Assembly (NCBI GenBank): GCA_016926805.1
Contig: JAFGNV010000063.1
Location: forward strand, 1-64,000
Direction of reading: 5' to 3'
DNA from: Anaerolineae bacterium
Lineage (GTDB): Bacteria > Chloroflexota > Anaerolineae > 4572-78 > J111
DNA: 64,000 nucleotides
In this document: one piece after another, positions 49,301-58,427 of the stretch
Layout of the letters: the number at the start of each line of letters is the position of its first letter
How positions within the stretch are numbered: position 1 is the stretch's first letter
Made by a program: the position numbers and the translations under genes
The notes under the pieces: model-generated
Database searches by the model: none
What the model was told of the DNA's origin: nothing
The model's input: only the letters and a program-made list of their open reading frames with translations

Positions 49301-51541
49301 ATGAAAACCCAAAAACTATTTAATCACTTTTTCTTATTTATTCCATCGATAGTCATCGTCGGACTCATTATATCATTCACCTTTGGCTCGCAAGCAAACG
49401 TGGTTGGCGCGGCAGAAAACAAAAAGCCGCTTCCCGAATTCAACAGCCAGGCTACAGCGCCCATTATTGTTGACCACACCACTACCGACATTACCGCCAT
49501 TCCCCAATACTGGATAGAAGAAGCCAAACGCACCCTGCACATTGGCTACGGACACACCTCGCACGGTAGCCAACTGACAACCGGCATGTCGGGGTTGGTG
49601 GGCTTTGCCAATAATGGTGGCCTAGGACTTTCGCTCCCCAGTGATATTTTTCAGTTCAATCACAATGGGAATAACGGCGGAGAGTATTTGCATCTCTTTG
49701 AAGGAGATGGCTACGGCTCCGGCGATTTAGATCATGACTGTGGTTATTTCCCCAATTGGATTGACGAAACCAGAGCATATCTGGGCGCGTCTGATCCCTC
49801 TACCGGGCGGGGGCAATCTCATCCCGAAATCAATGTCATCATCTGGTCCTGGTGTGGTCAGGTGGACGAAAAGTATGCGGCGGGAACGCTGTATAGTGAG
49901 TATCTGGACCCGATGACTCAACTGGAAACGGAATATCCAAACGTCACATTTGTTTATATGACCGGGCATGTGGATCACTGGGACGATGCAGACAATAAAG
50001 CGGCCAATCAGGTAATTCGGGATTATACCAATGCCAACAACAAAGTATTGTATGATTTTGCCGATATTGAAAGCTACAACCCTGATGGCACTTTCTTCGA
50101 GTTTCCCCATGACAATTGCGATTATTACGATGCTGCTGATGGAAACCTGCTGGGTAACTGGGCCACAGAATGGCAAGCCTCACACACCCAAAACACCGAC
50201 TGGTACAGTTGCTCCTGCGCTCACTCCCAATCATTGAACTGCAATCAAAAAGCGTACGCTGCCTGGTGGTTATGGGCCCGTCTGGCTGGCTGGGATGGCG
50301 AAATAACGGGTCAGAACACCGCCCCCAATACTCCGGCCAACCCCAACCCGGCCCACCAAGCCGCCAACGTTTTCTACAAAAAGAACCTGACCTGGCAGGG
50401 CGGCGACCCCAACGGCGATCCGGTGACCTACACCGTTGCCTTTGGAACGGTGAACCCGCCGCCGGTTACTGCCACGGTCACCACACCGCTTTACGCTCCA
50501 ACCATGGCCACCAGCACTACCTATTACTGGCAAATCACCGCCACCGACGGCATCAGCATGGCGGCCAGCCCGCTATGGCAATTTACCACCTCCGCCGAAA
50601 CCACGTTAAAACTGCACCTGCCCCTTATCCTCAAAAACAGCGCCGGTTCAACGCCCTCCGGCAGCGCGCCCCAGGTGGCCGGGTGCGATGTTTTTCCCGC
50701 CGACAACATCTGGAACACGCCCATCGACACCCTGCCGGTCCACCCCAACTCGGCGGCCTACATCAATACCATTGGGTACAACACCGGCCTGCACCCCGAC
50801 TTCGGTTCCGGCACCTGGGAAGGGTTTCCCATTGGCATCCCTTACACCACTGAAACGGGCACACCGGTAGACGTTACTTTTGATTACGATGATGAGAGTG
50901 ACGACGGTCCCTACCCCATCCCGCCTAACCCACCCATTGAGGGCGACCCCAACGGCGACGGCGACCGCCACATTCTAATTGTGGATAGCGAGACCTGTAC
51001 CCTATACGAGCTTTACGCCGCTCACCACGAAACTGACGGCTGGTACGCCGGTTCCGGCGCAATTTTCAATCTGAGCTCGCACGAGTTGCGTCCTGATACC
51101 TGGACCTCCGCCGATGCGGCGGGACTGCCCATCCTGCCCGGCCTGGTGCGCTACGACGAAGTTGCGGCCGGAGAGATCAAACACGCCCTGCGTTTTACTG
51201 CGCCGCAAACCCATGATAGTTACGTGTGGCCGGCGCGCCATGAAGCATCAGATTTAACCGGTTCGCAATACCCGCCCATGGGCCAGCGATTTCGTTTGAA
51301 AGCCGATTTTGATATCTCCGGTTTTGATGAGGATATGCAGGTCATCCTGCAGGCGATGAAGACCTACGGCATCATTCTGGCCGATAACGGCAGCAGTTGG
51401 TACATCTCCGGCGCGCCCAACGAAAATTGGATTAACGACACCCTGGTGGAGGAGTTCGGCTGGGTGCATGGCCACGACTTTGAAGCCGTTGATGTCTCAT
51501 CATTGATGATCGACCCAGATTCGGGCCAGGCTCGGCAGTAA
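49301..51541 (+). CDS. Two-part secreted protein with internal LHLPLILK tail-like motif
   Basis: Signal peptide; IGYGHTSHGSQLTTGM...; Ig/FN3-like NTAPNTPANPNPA; LKLHLPLILKNSAGS; second unrelated domain CDVFPADNIWNTPID. Confidence 0.8.
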   Translation: MKTQKLFNHFFLFIPSIVIVGLIISFTFGSQANVVGAAENKKPLPEFNSQATAPIIVDHTTTDITAIPQYWIEEAKRTLHIGYGHTSHGSQLTTGMSGLVGFANNGGLGLSLPSDIFQFNHNGNNGGEYLHLFEGDGYGSGDLDHDCGYFPNWIDETRAYLGASDPSTGRGQSHPEINVIIWSWCGQVDEKYAAGTLYSEYLDPMTQLETEYPNVTFVYMTGHVDHWDDADNKAANQVIRDYTNANNKVLYDFADIESYNPDGTFFEFPHDNCDYYDAADGNLLGNWATEWQASHTQNTDWYSCSCAHSQSLNCNQKAYAAWWLWARLAGWDGEITGQNTAPNTPANPNPAHQAANVFYKKNLTWQGGDPNGDPVTYTVAFGTVNPPPVTATVTTPLYAPTMATSTTYYWQITATDGISMAASPLWQFTTSAETTLKLHLPLILKNSAGSTPSGSAPQVAGCDVFPADNIWNTPIDTLPVHPNSAAYINTIGYNTGLHPDFGSGTWEGFPIGIPYTTETGTPVDVTFDYDDESDDGPYPIPPNPPIEGDPNGDGDRHILIVDSETCTLYELYAAHHETDGWYAGSGAIFNLSSHELRPDTWTSADAAGLPILPGLVRYDEVAAGEIKHALRFTAPQTHDSYVWPARHEASDLTGSQYPPMGQRFRLKADFDISGFDEDMQVILQAMKTYGIILADNGSSWYISGAPNENWINDTLVEEFGWVHGHDFEAVDVSSLMIDPDSGQARQ

Positions 51542-51739
51542 GCAGCCTGTTGAACTATTTGCAAATGAAGTAAAATTTGACGCTTCTGCCGCTTTATCTA
51601 TAATTACTGCCCAGGAATAAAAAAATGTTTTTCCAAAATCCTGCGCTCAACACAACCGTGAATACAAGCTATCAAACTTCCACCAACGTGGACGCCCCAG
51701 CGTAGTGCGTCCACTTGCCAGATATTATGTAAACTTAGA

Positions 51740-51771
51740 ACCGTGGACGCCCGCCTGTCCACGGTTTTTTG
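51740..51771 (+). terminator. Intrinsic terminator
   Basis: ACCGTGGAC-gcccgcct-GTCCACGGTTTTTT. Confidence 0.85.
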
Positions 51772-51820
51772 ATTCTTTCTCCAGGATGGACAGGTACCTG
51801 TCCCGGTTTTTTGGATCACA

Positions 51821-53470
51821 ATGGAGGAAAATCAAATGATTGTTTCACGTCTGGATAATCTTACTTTCAGCCATCCCGACGGTCTGGTGCTGGAAAACCT
51901 GAGTTGGGCCATTCAAGATAACGACAAAATTGGCCTGGTCGGCCCCAACGGCGCCGGTAAAAGCACCATTTTAAAGCTGCTCACCGGCGAGTTAACCCCG
52001 GACAGCGGCCTGGCGGTTGCAGCCAGGGGAGTCACCGTGGGCTATCTTCCCCAAGAAGTAGACTTTGACCCATCCCAAACGGTGCTGGCCGAAGCCCTGA
52101 CTGCCTCGACCCGACTTGCTGAACTTGAAAAAACGCTGCACGAGGTTGAACACTCCCTGGCCAATCCGGCGGTTTACAACAACGCAACCACCCTGAACAA
52201 AACCCTCGAGCAACAGGCGCGATTGCTGGAAGCTTACAAAGAGGCTGGCGGCCTGAGCTATGAGAAAACCGTCCGGGCCACTCTGCGCCAGTTAGGGTTT
52301 ACCGACGCCGATTTTGACCTGTCGACCGCTGTTCTCAGCGGTGGACAAAAAAAGATGCTGGCCCTGGCCAAACTGGTGGTCAATAGCCCGTTGGTATTGT
52401 TGTTGGACGAGCCGGATAACCATCTGGACCTGGCCGGTAAAAATCTGCTGGAGCAATTTATCCATCGGTTTGCCGGAGCCGTGGTCATTGTCTCGCACGA
52501 TCGTTACCTGCTTGATGAAGTGGCCAGCGGAATTATGGAACTTGAAGGTAGCAAGCTGGACTTCTACCCCGGCAACTACTCTGCCTACGTGGCCGAAAAG
52601 GAATTGCGGCAACTGCGTCACGCGCAGGTATACGCTGCCCAGCAAAAAGAAATCGCCCGGCTGGAAGCAGCCATAGCTCGCTTTGAGTTGTGGGCCAGTC
52701 TGGTGGTCAACGAGCGCCATATCAGGCAGGCCCGCAACAAACGCCGCCAAATCGAACAGATGGACAAAGTGGATAAGCCGTTTGAACAAAAGAATATGAG
52801 CCTGCAACTGAACGGCTGGCGCGGGTCGGACAAGGTGTTGGAGATTGTCGACCTGATCAAGGCGTTTGACGATAACCTCCTCCTGGCGGGTATCAATCTG
52901 ACTCTCTGGCACGGCCAGCGGGTCGGGCTGATTGGTCCCAACGGGGCGGGCAAAAGCGTGCTGTTTCGCTGCATTACGGGGCAAGAAGAACCAACCGAGG
53001 GCATGATCAAAATCGGTCCCAGTGTGAAAATGGGGATTTATACCCAGGAACATCAGAACCTGGATTATCACAAAAACCTGGTAGAAACGGTGCGCGAGGT
53101 CAAACCGATGTACCGGGACCAGGCTGTGGCTTTTTTGGGTAAGTTTCTGTTTCCGTACCAGCAGGCAACCACTCAAACCGTCGGTAATTTGAGCGGCGGC
53201 GAACGCAGCCGGTTGCAAATGGCCCTGCTGATGCTCCAGGAACCCAACTTTTTGTTGCTGGACGAGCCGACCAATAATCTCGACATCCCCTCGGCGGAGG
53301 TGCTGGAACAAGCCCTGGATGACTTCAACGGCACAGTGCTGGTCATCTCACACGACCGCTATTTTTTGGACAAGGTGGTGGATAAAGTGGTGGAACTTGA
53401 CCCCGGCCGGGGCGAGTTAGCCGAATATTTGGGGGGCTACACGGATTATTTGGCCAGTAAGCAGGGGTAA
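51821..53470 (+). CDS. ABC-F family ATPase
   Basis: Two Walker A (GPNGAGKST, GPNGAGKSV), two signature LSGGQ/LSGGE; likely start at 51836. Confidence 0.94.
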   Translation: MEENQMIVSRLDNLTFSHPDGLVLENLSWAIQDNDKIGLVGPNGAGKSTILKLLTGELTPDSGLAVAARGVTVGYLPQEVDFDPSQTVLAEALTASTRLAELEKTLHEVEHSLANPAVYNNATTLNKTLEQQARLLEAYKEAGGLSYEKTVRATLRQLGFTDADFDLSTAVLSGGQKKMLALAKLVVNSPLVLLLDEPDNHLDLAGKNLLEQFIHRFAGAVVIVSHDRYLLDEVASGIMELEGSKLDFYPGNYSAYVAEKELRQLRHAQVYAAQQKEIARLEAAIARFELWASLVVNERHIRQARNKRRQIEQMDKVDKPFEQKNMSLQLNGWRGSDKVLEIVDLIKAFDDNLLLAGINLTLWHGQRVGLIGPNGAGKSVLFRCITGQEEPTEGMIKIGPSVKMGIYTQEHQNLDYHKNLVETVREVKPMYRDQAVAFLGKFLFPYQQATTQTVGNLSGGERSRLQMALLMLQEPNFLLLDEPTNNLDIPSAEVLEQALDDFNGTVLVISHDRYFLDKVVDKVVELDPGRGELAEYLGGYTDYLASKQG

Positions 53471-53625
53471 GGTGTGTTGCGCGCCTGCCCGATTTTCCGA
53501 CCCGGATAATTTGATTAGCGCACTTGCAACCCCGATAATTGCAGGGGCCAGGTCTGATTCTCTCAAGAACTTGATGTTATGTAAGCTACACTATAGAGTC
53601 GCCGGATTGAGCCAGTCAATCCCCC

Positions 53626-53653
53626 TTGCCAACATCTGGATTTGTGGTATAAT
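53626..53653 (+). promoter_or_regulatory. Promoter TTGCCA-N16-TATAAT
   Basis: Boxes at 53626-53631 and 53648-53653. Confidence 0.6.
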
Positions 53654-53718
53654 GGCTACAAGAAATGCATTATGTCGAGTTAACCGGATTTACGTGCTAA
53701 CGAGAAACGGGGGTGTTT

Positions 53719-55059
53719 ATGGCCACGTCTCTGGAATTAGCCATTACGGCCATTCGCTCAAACCGCAAGGACGAGGGGCGACAATTATTGAATTTACTCA
53801 TCCAGGAAAATCCCAACAATGAGCTGGCCTGGTTGTGGATGAGCAGCGTGGTGAATACCGACGAACAGCGCGCTCGCTGCCTGTACCACGTGCTGGCCAT
53901 CAATCCCGATAATGAAGCTGCCCGGCGCGGTTTGCAACTCCTGGGCATTGTGGTCTCCGACTCGCGACCGGTCAAGGTGCCGCGCGACTCGCAGCCCATC
54001 CAAATCCCAAAACCCTCGCCACCCAATACGCAATTCATTCCGGATACCAAACCGCTGGAACAACCGTCGCCGTCCCCCCCCGCTCAAGCACAACCCATCT
54101 CAAGCGCAGAGCGACGGCCGTTCCGCCTTGATCGCCAGGCCGTAGTAGAGGAACTTCCGTTTAAGCCTATCACCAAACCTTTTACCGATATCCAGCAGTC
54201 GGGTGCGGCAACACCACCAGCAACAACCGCCGAACCGGCCCAACCGGCCGTTCACCCCTCCGAGCCGGTGCCGGTAGCTCAAACCAATGGCGGTTCAGCC
54301 GCCGGGGAATCCGGGCCAATGCCGGCAGCGGCGCAGGCCAACCAACCTTCGGAGCCAATGCTGGCGGTTCAAACCGGCCCGCTGCCGCAACCGACCGTTC
54401 AGCCACAAGCCGTGGCTGGAGGTCAACCTGTGGCGCAGCCCACGCCATACTATCTTCCTCAGCCTGCGCCTGCCTCGCCGCAATATTTTGCCGGGGCAAT
54501 ACCCAGCCCAGATACGCGACCCTCGCAGCCAGTACCGGTAGTTCAAGGGCCAAGCCCCTCCCAACCGATGTCGGTGGTTCACGCCAATGTGACCATGGGC
54601 ATGCCCACTCAATACGGGCAAATACAGGGCTACGGCCAGCCGGGAGCGCCAATCCATTCCGATACAACTATGATGATGCCCCCTCCCAACCAGCTACCCT
54701 ACGGGAATGCCCCCTATCCTTCCGAGCCGGTACCTGCGGTTCATTCTAACCCAACTATGGGTATGCCCACTTACGGACCAGCGCAGGGCCAACAACCCTA
54801 TCCCTATTATCAGGCCGGGCCTTCAAACTCAACCGTGATGCCGGTTGGCGGAGGGCAATTCTTCCCGGAAGGTCAGCTTGATTACCGCGTGGCCAACGCT
54901 CCCCAGGCAGCCAAAGGGTCTCGCTCAAACCAGGCCAAAAACAAGAACGAGGATGAAGAGGAAGAAATCAACGTGCTGGCTGTTGTCATTTTTGGTTCGC
55001 TCTCGGTTACTGCGTTGGGCGGGTTGGGAATGCTCATTCTCCTGATGTTTGCCACCTGA
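53719..55059 (+). CDS. TPR-like N-terminus, Pro/Gln-rich repeat region, C-terminal TM protein
   Basis: GRQLLNLLIQENPNNELAWLWMSSVV; repeats PSEPVPAVHSNPTMGMPTYG; C-terminal hydrophobic segment. Confidence 0.7.
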   Translation: MATSLELAITAIRSNRKDEGRQLLNLLIQENPNNELAWLWMSSVVNTDEQRARCLYHVLAINPDNEAARRGLQLLGIVVSDSRPVKVPRDSQPIQIPKPSPPNTQFIPDTKPLEQPSPSPPAQAQPISSAERRPFRLDRQAVVEELPFKPITKPFTDIQQSGAATPPATTAEPAQPAVHPSEPVPVAQTNGGSAAGESGPMPAAAQANQPSEPMLAVQTGPLPQPTVQPQAVAGGQPVAQPTPYYLPQPAPASPQYFAGAIPSPDTRPSQPVPVVQGPSPSQPMSVVHANVTMGMPTQYGQIQGYGQPGAPIHSDTTMMMPPPNQLPYGNAPYPSEPVPAVHSNPTMGMPTYGPAQGQQPYPYYQAGPSNSTVMPVGGGQFFPEGQLDYRVANAPQAAKGSRSNQAKNKNEDEEEEINVLAVVIFGSLSVTALGGLGMLILLMFAT

Positions 55060-55126
55060 TGCGTCCTGTTCCCTCACTTTGATGACTTTGCGTTTTTTAC
55101 CTCGTTCTGCCGTTTTCTGTGGTTGG

Positions 55127-55205
55127 GGTCTGTCCCAATTTTTAGGTCATAGGGTAGGGACAGGACAATGTCCTGTCCCTACCGCCAAAATTTTGGGACG
55201 CACCC
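55127..55205. mobile_element. MITE-like element C, copy 3 (79 bp) with 10-bp direct flanks CTGTGGTTGG
   Basis: GGTCTGTCCCAATTTTT...AAAATTTTGGGACGCACCC; CTGTGGTTGG at 55117-55126 and 55206-55215; internal palindrome GTAGGGACAGGACAaTGTCCTGTCCCTAC. Confidence 0.8.
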
Positions 55206-55225
55206 CTGTGGTTGGTATGGTTCAA

Positions 55226-55286
55226 CGTAGTCACGCTTGCAGCGTGACGTATTCCCAGAGAAGTCACGTTAAAAACGTGACCTACG
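55226..55286. repeat. Tandem-hairpin element GTCACGCTtgcAGCGTGAC ... GTCACGTTaaaAACGTGAC
   Basis: Two adjacent 8-bp perfect hairpins within CGTAG...CTACG ends. Confidence 0.75.
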
Positions 55287-55423
55287 GGTTTGAAACCACA
55301 GAATCCCACAGAACCAGTTTTCTACAGTGCAGAGCACCCGACCCGTGTTCTGTTTTTTTGTCCTCTGGCTAACTTCGAGTAAAATCAGTTTGTCCGGCCA
55401 AAAGAGAGAGGTAACAGAAAACA

Positions 55424-56098
55424 ATGACCCGCTCCGAACTACTCAAACAACTGGTTCAGCAACTGTTGGCCATCAAACGCCCCCACCCCATCCGGGTAGC
55501 CATTGATGGGGTAGACGCGGCAGGTAAAACCAACCTGGCCGATGAATTGGTTCAACCGGTTCAAGACCAGGGCCGGCCTGTCATCCGAGCCTCTATTGAC
55601 GGCTTTCACAATCCCCAGGCCATCCGGCACCAGCGAGGCTCCATTTCGCCCGAAGGGTATTATTTTGACTCCTTTGACTACCAGGCGGTCAAATCGCTCC
55701 TGCTCGAGCCGCTTGGCCCCCAGGGCAACCGGCAATACCAAACCGCCATGTTCAGCTTCCGCGCCGATGCGCCCATTCTCTCCCAAATCCGCACGGCACA
55801 CCCAGAATCGATACTTCTCTTCGACGGTGTCTTCCTGCTGCGCCCGGAGTTGTCCAACTGCTGGGATTACAAGATATTTGTGGATATAACCTTTGAAAAT
55901 TCGGTGGCCAGAGCTTCGCGGCGAGATCAAATGCTGTTTGGCACAGCAGAAGCGGTGATCGCCCGCTACCAACAGCGTTACGTGCCCGGACAACATCTCT
56001 ATTTACAGAGTTGCCGGCCCAAAGAACGCGCCGATGTGGTAGTCGACAATAATAATTTTCTGAACCCAACCCTGATTTTTCTAACTGGGAATTCATAG
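55424..56098 (+). CDS. Uridine kinase-like P-loop protein
   Basis: RVAIDGVDAAGKTNLADEL; RASIDGFHNPQAIRHQRG. Confidence 0.85.
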   Translation: MTRSELLKQLVQQLLAIKRPHPIRVAIDGVDAAGKTNLADELVQPVQDQGRPVIRASIDGFHNPQAIRHQRGSISPEGYYFDSFDYQAVKSLLLEPLGPQGNRQYQTAMFSFRADAPILSQIRTAHPESILLFDGVFLLRPELSNCWDYKIFVDITFENSVARASRRDQMLFGTAEAVIARYQQRYVPGQHLYLQSCRPKERADVVVDNNNFLNPTLIFLTGNS

Positions 56099-56136
56099 AA
56101 AAAAATCAGGGCGTAGCCAATGTTGGTGAGGCGTCC

Positions 56137-57147
56137 GTGTCAACATCCAAACCCAACCCATTGACTTACCTCATCACCGGGGGGGCCGGTTTTATTGGCT
56201 CCCATGTGGTCGATGCGCTGCTGGCCGCCGGGCAGCGGGTATTAGTTATTGACAATCTGTCAACCGGGCGTTTAGCCAACATCGCCCACCAACTGGACCA
56301 TCCCGCCTTCCACTTTGCCCGGGCCGACATCACCGACGGCATTGTCATGGACCGGCTGGCTTCAGACGCCGACATCATTATTCACCTGGCGGCGGCGGTG
56401 GGGGTCAAACTCATTGTCGAACACCCGGTTCATACCATCGAGACCAACGTGATGGGCACGGAGGCGGTGCTGCAAACTGCGTTGCGCTACAATTGCCGGG
56501 TTCTGCTGGCCAGCACCTCCGAGGTGTACGGCAAAGGCAGCAAGATACCTTTTAGCGAAGAAGACGACGTGTTACTGGGCGCCACCAGCAAAAGTCGCTG
56601 GTCTTATGCCGCCAGCAAAATGGTGGATGAGTTTCTGGCCTTTGCCTATCAACGCGAGTTTGGCCTGCAAGTGGTTCCACTCCGGCTGTTCAACACTGTT
56701 GGCCCGCGCCAGACCGGACGCTACGGCATGGTGGTGCCGCAGTTTGTCCGCCAGGCCATCCGGGGGGAACCCATCACGGTTTATGGCGACGGCTCGCAAA
56801 CTCGCTGTTTTTGCCACGTGCAGGATGTTACCCGGGCCATCATCGGTTTGGCCCAACACCCGGACGCGTTGGGACAGGTGTACAACATCGGCAGCACCGA
56901 AGAAATAACCATTGGTGAGCTGGCGGAGCGGGTCAAAACTATCACCCACAGTCAATCTCCAATTATCACTATTCCCTACGCCGAGGCCTACGCACCCGGT
57001 TTTGAGGACATGCAGCGCCGGGTGCCCGATACCAGCCGCATCCAGACCCTGCTGGGCTGGCAACCGCGTTATTCGCTGGATGAAATCTTGCGCGCAGTTA
57101 TGGAATACGAGCAGAACAGGCTCAAGGAAATAACAGGGGGAGAATAA
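56137..57147 (+). CDS. NAD-dependent epimerase/dehydratase (GTG start)
   Basis: YLITGGAGFIGSHVVDALLAAGQRVLVIDNLSTGR; YAASKMVDEF. Confidence 0.93.
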   Translation: MSTSKPNPLTYLITGGAGFIGSHVVDALLAAGQRVLVIDNLSTGRLANIAHQLDHPAFHFARADITDGIVMDRLASDADIIIHLAAAVGVKLIVEHPVHTIETNVMGTEAVLQTALRYNCRVLLASTSEVYGKGSKIPFSEEDDVLLGATSKSRWSYAASKMVDEFLAFAYQREFGLQVVPLRLFNTVGPRQTGRYGMVVPQFVRQAIRGEPITVYGDGSQTRCFCHVQDVTRAIIGLAQHPDALGQVYNIGSTEEITIGELAERVKTITHSQSPIITIPYAEAYAPGFEDMQRRVPDTSRIQTLLGWQPRYSLDEILRAVMEYEQNRLKEITGGE

Positions 57148-57221
57148 AACAGATGGCCCAATTAACCCATACCAATCCCTTCCGGGCGTTTGCCCGTTAA
57201 GGAACAGAAAGCGGGGCAGCG

Positions 57222-58421
57222 GTGCGTATCCTTTTTATCAGCCCATATTTACCTTCGCTCATCCGGGTGCGCCCCTATAATTTGATTCAGTATCTGGCCC
57301 GGCGGGGCCATCAAATTACGCTTTTGGCCCTGGAGCCGCCCCACGAAGACCGGAGCGGGCTAGACTCGCTACGCCAATGGTGCCAGCAGGTACAGACGGT
57401 TCCCCTGCCGCGCTGGCGTACGTTATGGAACGCCCTGCAAGCGTTACCCGGCCGGACACCCTTGCAGGCGGCCTACTCCCGCTCCCCGGCCATGAGCCGT
57501 CTTGTTGAAGTAATTCAGGCCAAAGCAACCTTTGATGTGGCCCACGTGGAGCATCTACGTGGCGCCGAACTCAGCCCGGCGGTGCGAGGTATCCCCATTG
57601 TTTTCGACTCGGTAGACTCGATTGCCCTCCTGTTTGACCGGGTGAGTCGCTCCGGTCCAACCTGGCGCAGCCGGCTTTTGGCCAGGCTGGACCTGGCCCG
57701 CACCCGCCGCTACGAGGGGCGTTTGTTGGAACGTTATCCCCGCGTGCTGGTCACCTCGCCCCACGACCGGGAGGCGTTGGCGGACCTCTCCACCATACCG
57801 GACGCTACCGCCCGGCTGGTGGTGTTACCTAATGGCGTCGACCTGGCTTACTTTACCCCCTTGAGTGTGCCCCGCGACCCGGCGACGCTCATTTTCACCG
57901 GGAAGATGAGTTACCATGCCAACCTGGCCGCGGCAAAACACCTGATAACTGAAGTGATGCCCCTCGTCTGGCAACACCTGCCAGAGGCCCAATTGAAAAT
58001 CGTGGGCAAAGACCCGCCCGACCACTTGATCTCTCTGGCCAATGATTCTCGCATTACCGTTGCTGGCACCGTGCCTGACCTCCGTCCCTATCTGACCCAG
58101 GCTACCATCGCCGTAACCCCCATGCGCTATGGGGTGGGGATTCAGAACAAAGTACTGGAAGCAATGGCCATGGTTACGCCGGTCATCAGCACGCCGCAGG
58201 CGGTCAGCGCCTTGCAGATACATGCTGGCCAGGACGTGCTGGTCGCCGACACTGCCGGAGCCATTGCCCAGGCGGCGGTTACCTTGCTCGCCGACCACAC
58301 CCTGGCCGAGCAAATTGGACAGGCAGGTCGCCGCTATGTTGAAACATATCACGATTGGAAGGTGGTGGCGGAAAATTTGGAGGATATCTATGGCGAGGTG
58401 ATCGCAGAAGCCAGTCAGTAG
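57222..58421 (+). CDS. Glycosyltransferase family 4 (GTG start)
   Basis: RILFISPYLPSLIRVRPYNLIQYLARRGHQITLLAL; C-terminal VTPMRYGVGIQNKVLEAMAMVTPVIST. Confidence 0.92.
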   Translation: MRILFISPYLPSLIRVRPYNLIQYLARRGHQITLLALEPPHEDRSGLDSLRQWCQQVQTVPLPRWRTLWNALQALPGRTPLQAAYSRSPAMSRLVEVIQAKATFDVAHVEHLRGAELSPAVRGIPIVFDSVDSIALLFDRVSRSGPTWRSRLLARLDLARTRRYEGRLLERYPRVLVTSPHDREALADLSTIPDATARLVVLPNGVDLAYFTPLSVPRDPATLIFTGKMSYHANLAAAKHLITEVMPLVWQHLPEAQLKIVGKDPPDHLISLANDSRITVAGTVPDLRPYLTQATIAVTPMRYGVGIQNKVLEAMAMVTPVISTPQAVSALQIHAGQDVLVADTAGAIAQAAVTLLADHTLAEQIGQAGRRYVETYHDWKVVAENLEDIYGEVIAEASQ

Positions 58422-58427
58422 AAGTGA

